DNA of 9,325 nucleotides, from NCBI GenBank assembly GCA_900767505.1, contig CAAFZG010000111.1:1-9325 (forward strand), in the 5' to 3' direction. Under the pieces are notes generated by a model, which saw only the letters and a list, made by a program, of their open reading frames with translations, was not told the origin of the DNA and ran no database searches. Position 1 is the first letter of the stretch. The number at the start of each line of letters is the position of its first letter. This document shows, piece by piece, positions 6,151-9,325 of this stretch. The stretch is from Methanomassiliicoccales archaeon. Its GTDB lineage: Archaea > Thermoplasmatota > Thermoplasmata > Methanomassiliicoccales > Methanomethylophilaceae. Made by a program: the position numbers and the translations under genes.

Positions 6151-7305
6151 ATGGCAGAGCAGACCGGACTGAAGAACCGCGGACACAGCGCAGCGGATGT
6201 CGATGAACGCCGCACGGCCGCCGAGGAGTTCACAGGGACCAAACTGGACATTGTATCCAGGTATTCCTTCGACCCCGAGGCCGCCTCCAAGAACATCGAG
6301 AATATGATCGGTGCGACCCAGATCCCCCTCGGATATGCGGGACCCGTGAAGATCGACGGGGAGAACGCCAAGGGCGAGTTCCTCGTGCCGCTGGCGACGA
6401 CGGAAGGCGCATTGGTCGCATCCATCTCGCGCGGCATGTCTGTCATCAGTTCGGCGGGCGGAGCCCGCGCAATGGTCTTCGCGGATGCGATGACCCGTGC
6501 CCCTGTTCTCAGGGTAAGGGGCATAGCGCATGCCAAAGAGGTCATGGACTGGGTCGGTTCCAACCGCGACAAGATAGATGAGGCTGTATCCGGAACTACC
6601 AGCCACGGTAAGCTCTCGAAGATCGAGATGTACCCCGACGGAATGAGCCTGTTCCTCAGGTTCTCGTTCGAGACGGGGGATGCGATGGGCATGAACATGG
6701 CCACCATAGCCTCCGAGGCCGTCTGCCGCCTCATCGAGAAGGAGACCGGGGCTGTCATGATATCCGTCTCGGGCAACATGTGCTCCGACAAGAAGCCTGC
6801 CGCCATCAACATGATCAACGGAAGGGGGAAGACCGTGGTCGCAGAGGCCCTCATACCCAAGGAGACGGTTGAGAAGAGGCTCCACACCACATCCGCTGCG
6901 GTTCAGGAGGTGAACTACAGGAAGAACCTCATGGGCAGCAGCCTCGCCGGCACGCTCGGGGCGAACGCCCATGCCGCGAACATGGTCGCCGCCCTGTACA
7001 TCGCCACCGGACAGGACCCCGCGCAGGTCGTCGGGGCCAGCATGTCCGCCGTCTCCTGCGAGGATGTCGGCGGAGATCTGTACATATCGGTCAGGATGCC
7101 CGCCGTCGAGGTCGGGACCGTCGGAGGAGGCACCAGGCTCCCCTGTCAGAAAGAGGCACTCAGGATGATCGGCTGCGAAGGAGACGGAAAGGCACGCAAG
7201 CTCGCCGAGATCGTTGCGGTCACAGTCCTCGCCGGCGAACTATCCACCCTCGCCGCCCAGGCCGCGGGCCAGCTGGGAAGCGCGCATGCCGCGCTCGGAA
7301 GATGA
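6151..7305 (+). CDS. hmgA: 3-hydroxy-3-methylglutaryl-CoA reductase (class I)
   Basis: Reduces HMG-CoA to mevalonate with NADPH, the committed step to the isoprenoid chains of archaeal lipids; cytosolic in archaea. The 384-aa length fits archaeal enzymes, which lack the eukaryotic membrane anchor. Family blocks in order: IENMIG..QIPLGYAGP (49-64), ATTEGALVAS with catalytic Glu85, ETGDAMGMN (174-182) for the cofactor, CSDKKPAAIN with catalytic Lys214, GQDPAQ with catalytic Asp289, and a C-terminal GQLGSAH with catalytic His379. The His that usually precedes it in AAGH is Gln374. ATG 6151 was chosen because about 50 residues normally precede the IENMIG block and a TATA box is correctly spaced; the frame runs further up to GTG 6067 but overlaps the divergent gene. 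It leads a same-strand run with pheT and a peroxiredoxin. Confidence 0.96.
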   Translation: MAEQTGLKNRGHSAADVDERRTAAEEFTGTKLDIVSRYSFDPEAASKNIENMIGATQIPLGYAGPVKIDGENAKGEFLVPLATTEGALVASISRGMSVISSAGGARAMVFADAMTRAPVLRVRGIAHAKEVMDWVGSNRDKIDEAVSGTTSHGKLSKIEMYPDGMSLFLRFSFETGDAMGMNMATIASEAVCRLIEKETGAVMISVSGNMCSDKKPAAINMINGRGKTVVAEALIPKETVEKRLHTTSAAVQEVNYRKNLMGSSLAGTLGANAHAANMVAALYIATGQDPAQVVGASMSAVSCEDVGGDLYISVRMPAVEVGTVGGGTRLPCQKEALRMIGCEGDGKARKLAEIVAVTVLAGELSTLAAQAAGQLGSAHAALGR

Positions 7306-7318
7306 GCTTCGCGCGCGC

Positions 7319-7326
7319 ATATTAAT
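7319..7326 (+). promoter_or_regulatory. TATA box of pheT
   Basis: ATATTAAT lies in the 44-bp gap after HMG-CoA reductase, centred 27 bp before the pheT ATG. This predicts a leaderless pheT mRNA in addition to any read-through from upstream. The AT-rich run stands out against GC-rich surroundings. Confidence 0.55.
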
Positions 7327-7349
7327 AGGGCTTTCGAGATTGGGCAGGT

Positions 7350-9008
7350 ATGCCTGTAATCAACTTCAAGTACAGCGACCTGTGCACGATGCTGGGGGAG
7401 AAGGTCCCCCAGGAGACCTTGGTCCGCAGGATCCCCATGATCGGGGCCGACATGCATGAGACCGAGGGCGAGACGGATGAGATGTCCGTGGAATTCTTCC
7501 CGGACCGCCCGGACCTCTACAGCGTGGAGGGTCTCGCAAGGGGTCTGCGCGCATTCCTGGACATCGAGCCCGGGATGAAGAAGTACGAAGTTGGAGAATC
7601 CGATGTCGAGGTCTTCGTCGACAGCAGCGTCAAATCCGTACGTCCCTGGTTCCTCTGCGGAGTCGTCAGAGATGTGGACATCGACGACGACTTCCTCAGA
7701 TCCCTCATGGAGCTCCAGGAGAAGCTCCACATAACCATCGGAAGGAAGAGGAGCAAGCTCGCCATCGGCATCCATGACCTCTCCAAGGTCGAGTCTCCGT
7801 TCACATACAGGCTTGCGGAGCCCCCCTCGATCAGATTCGTCCCCCTGGCGATGGACGAGGAGATGGACCTCGCCGAGATCCTTCAGAAGAACGAGAAGGG
7901 CAAGGCATATGCCCAGCTCCTCGACGGCATGTCCGAATACCCTGTAATTTTGGATAGGAACGGTGCCGTACTCTCGTTCCCGCCTATCATCAACGGCGTG
8001 CTCACCACGGTCACCACCGGGAAGCACGACCTCTTCATCGACGTGACCGGAAACGACCGCAAGGCCGTGAGGGGAGCGCTGGACATCGTCGCCACCGCCC
8101 TCGCCGAGCGCGGAGGTAAGATCGAGTCCGTCATCATGCACGACGGAGACTCCGTTTTCAGGTCCCCCGACCTCTCGCCCTCCGTCAGGACGATATCGTC
8201 ATCCGCATGCGACAGATTCCTCGGCATAGAGCTCGGTCCCGAAGGCACGGTCGAATGCCTGCGCAGGATGGGCATGGATGCCGTTGCGAACGGAGACGAA
8301 GTGACTGTCACCATCCCCGCCGTCAGGCTGGACATAATGCACGACGTCGACATCTACGAGGATGTCGCCACGGGATACGGATTCGAACGCTTCGGAGGAC
8401 CGTACACGCTGGTCCAGACCACCGGAGGACTCTCGCCACTCACTTCGTTCTCCGAGGACCTGAGGGATGTCATGATCGGACTCGGATTCTCCGAGGTCAC
8501 CACACTGACCCTCAGCAACGAGAGGGACGAGTTCGGAATCTCCAAACTCCCTGAAGTCGAGGTCGTCAAGGTCCTGAACCCGATCACCGAGGATCATACC
8601 TGCCTCAGGCCTTACCTCACCCCCAGTCTCGTGAGGATCCTCAGGCACAACAAGCACAGGGACCTCCCCCAGAGGATCTTCGAGATAGGCAACGTCGTTA
8701 GGAACGACCTCACCGTCCCCCATCTCTGCGCGATGGAGACCTCTTCCAAGACATCGTTCACCGCCATCAAGTCGGTCACGGAATCCATCCTCAGGGAGAT
8801 GGGGCTCACATACACCCTCGAACCCTGCGACCTCGAGACGTTCATCCCCGGAAGGGGCGCCAGGATCATGATGGACGGATGCGAGATAGGCATCTTCGGC
8901 GAGATGGCCCCGTCGGTCGTCGTCGACTACGAGATGACCCACCCCATAATGTTCCTCGAGATCGACCTCGCGCCCATCGTCGAGGAGAAGAGGGGCACAC
9001 TCTTCTGA
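7350..9008 (+). CDS. pheT: Phenylalanyl-tRNA synthetase beta subunit
   Basis: Beta chain of the α2β2 synthetase that charges tRNA-Phe. The 552-aa size is that of the archaeal/eukaryotic type, shorter than the bacterial chain, which has an extra N-terminal tRNA-binding domain and a C-terminal anticodon domain. The N-terminus carries the archaeal signature FFPDRPDLYSVEGLARGLR (about 49-67). A B3/B4 editing-type region follows in the first half. The B5 domain is at about 280-350 (CDRFLGIELG … VTIPAVRLDIMHDVDIYEDV), and a synthetase-like non-catalytic core runs to the C-terminus. The catalytic alpha chain gene (pheS) is not in the window, although the two genes are often paired. The start is supported by a TATA box 27 bp upstream and the MPVINFKYSDL opening. 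The peroxiredoxin gene begins 13 bases after the stop. Confidence 0.96.
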   Translation: MPVINFKYSDLCTMLGEKVPQETLVRRIPMIGADMHETEGETDEMSVEFFPDRPDLYSVEGLARGLRAFLDIEPGMKKYEVGESDVEVFVDSSVKSVRPWFLCGVVRDVDIDDDFLRSLMELQEKLHITIGRKRSKLAIGIHDLSKVESPFTYRLAEPPSIRFVPLAMDEEMDLAEILQKNEKGKAYAQLLDGMSEYPVILDRNGAVLSFPPIINGVLTTVTTGKHDLFIDVTGNDRKAVRGALDIVATALAERGGKIESVIMHDGDSVFRSPDLSPSVRTISSSACDRFLGIELGPEGTVECLRRMGMDAVANGDEVTVTIPAVRLDIMHDVDIYEDVATGYGFERFGGPYTLVQTTGGLSPLTSFSEDLRDVMIGLGFSEVTTLTLSNERDEFGISKLPEVEVVKVLNPITEDHTCLRPYLTPSLVRILRHNKHRDLPQRIFEIGNVVRNDLTVPHLCAMETSSKTSFTAIKSVTESILREMGLTYTLEPCDLETFIPGRGARIMMDGCEIGIFGEMAPSVVVDYEMTHPIMFLEIDLAPIVEEKRGTLF

Positions 9009-9009
9009 G

Positions 9010-9015
9010 AAGGTG
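9010..9015 (+). promoter_or_regulatory. Ribosome binding site of the peroxiredoxin gene
   Basis: GAAGGTGG overlaps the 13-bp gap after pheT; AAGGTG ends six bases before the ATG at 9022. This picks ATG 9022 over the in-frame GTG at 9013, which lies inside the site. Having a leader site here, rather than a separate TATA box, points to co-transcription with pheT. Confidence 0.55.
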
Positions 9016-9021
9016 GCCGGA

Positions 9022-9325
9022 ATGGAGACAGGAGACAGGTTCCCCGCTTTCACCCTTGAGGACGAGAACGGCGAGATGTTCGACAGCAGGATGCTCGAGG
9101 GACTGAGGTACATCATATACTTCTATCCCAAGGACAGCACCCCGGGCTGCACCACCGAGGCCGTGGAGTTCACGGCCAACGTCCCCAAGCTGATGATGCG
9201 CAATATCCCCGTCATCGGAGTGAGCAAGGACTCCTCCGCATCCCACCGCAGGTTCATGGACAACAACATGCTCAAGGTCAAGCTCCTGAGCGATCCCGAA
9301 CATGAACTGATGGAGAAGGTCGGGG
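9022..9325 (+). CDS. BCP/PrxQ-type peroxiredoxin (3' partial)
   Basis: Thiol peroxidase that reduces hydrogen peroxide and organic peroxides in the cytosol. The first 101 codons are in the window, about two thirds of the usual 150 or so. The thioredoxin-fold start is clear: GDRFPAFTLEDENGE, then YFYPKDSTPGCTTEA with the peroxidatic Cys43, then VIGVSKDS and KLLSDPE. The resolving cysteine, often five residues after the peroxidatic one in BCP proteins, is Val48, and no second cysteine occurs in the visible part. It may be a 1-Cys enzyme or use a later cysteine. It follows pheT by 13 bases and probably shares its transcript. Confidence 0.92.
   Translation, partial: METGDRFPAFTLEDENGEMFDSRMLEGLRYIIYFYPKDSTPGCTTEAVEFTANVPKLMMRNIPVIGVSKDSSASHRRFMDNNMLKVKLLSDPEHELMEKVG

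Noticed and set aside
6141..6206. Small leader-peptide frame starting at ATG 6141 before hmgA
   Set aside because: It is only about 20 codons, out of frame with hmgA, and overlaps the region where the hmgA transcript is expected to begin. Nothing supports its translation.
6075..6972. Two minus-strand open frames of about 270 codons opposite HMG-CoA reductase
   Set aside because: They are antisense shadows of a gene whose catalytic residues are all recognisable on the plus strand.
7146..8141. 331-codon minus-strand open frame across the end of hmgA and the start of pheT
   Set aside because: It runs through two recognised genes. GC-rich codon bias removes stops from the antisense frame; the translation is low-complexity and unlike any protein family.

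Overview
The window looks like a chromosomal segment of a methanogen-type euryarchaeon, most likely in Methanomassiliicoccales/Thermoplasmata. Supporting signs are a KH–MBL–β-CASP aCPSF1, an archaeal class I HMG-CoA reductase, an archaeal-length PheT, TATA boxes about 26 bp before several start codons, fairly high G+C, and UGA as the stop codon of every complete host gene. The order-level placement is inference: no methanogenesis or pyrrolysine gene lies in the window.

Left part (1-3146): the 5'-truncated aCPSF1/FttA gene (+), the ribonuclease and transcription termination factor, ends in a GC stem and a T-rich tract. It converges on a rubrerythrin gene (-). The 133-bp gap between them carries two related hairpins placed to end the rubrerythrin transcript. 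Next comes a small soluble TPR-repeat protein (-).

Middle (about 3160-4455): a solitary TnpB (IS200/IS605 OrfB, IS1341-like) element with no TnpA. Its true start appears to be a leaderless ATG at 3235, and the frame is broken at codon 13 by TGA, a likely CGA-to-TGA change. The RuvC and zinc-ribbon residues are otherwise intact. The gene ends in TAG, the only such stop here, and its 3' end folds into hairpins where a guide (omega/re) RNA would be expected. GTCACC-type repeats cluster at both ends.

Right of it: two unrecognised membrane proteins converge tail to tail, a 4-TM protein of 127 aa (+) and a roughly 9-TM protein of 383 aa (-). Their stop codons share one 8-bp palindrome. Divergent from the larger one is a compact same-strand cluster: HMG-CoA reductase (mevalonate for archaeal lipids), PheT (phenylalanyl-tRNA synthetase beta chain, with no pheS alongside), and a BCP/PrxQ-type peroxiredoxin cut by the window end. 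Rubrerythrin and the peroxiredoxin suggest an anaerobe that handles peroxide. No rRNA, tRNA or CRISPR array was seen. The only unusual system is the degraded TnpB element with its two recoding-like stop codons.
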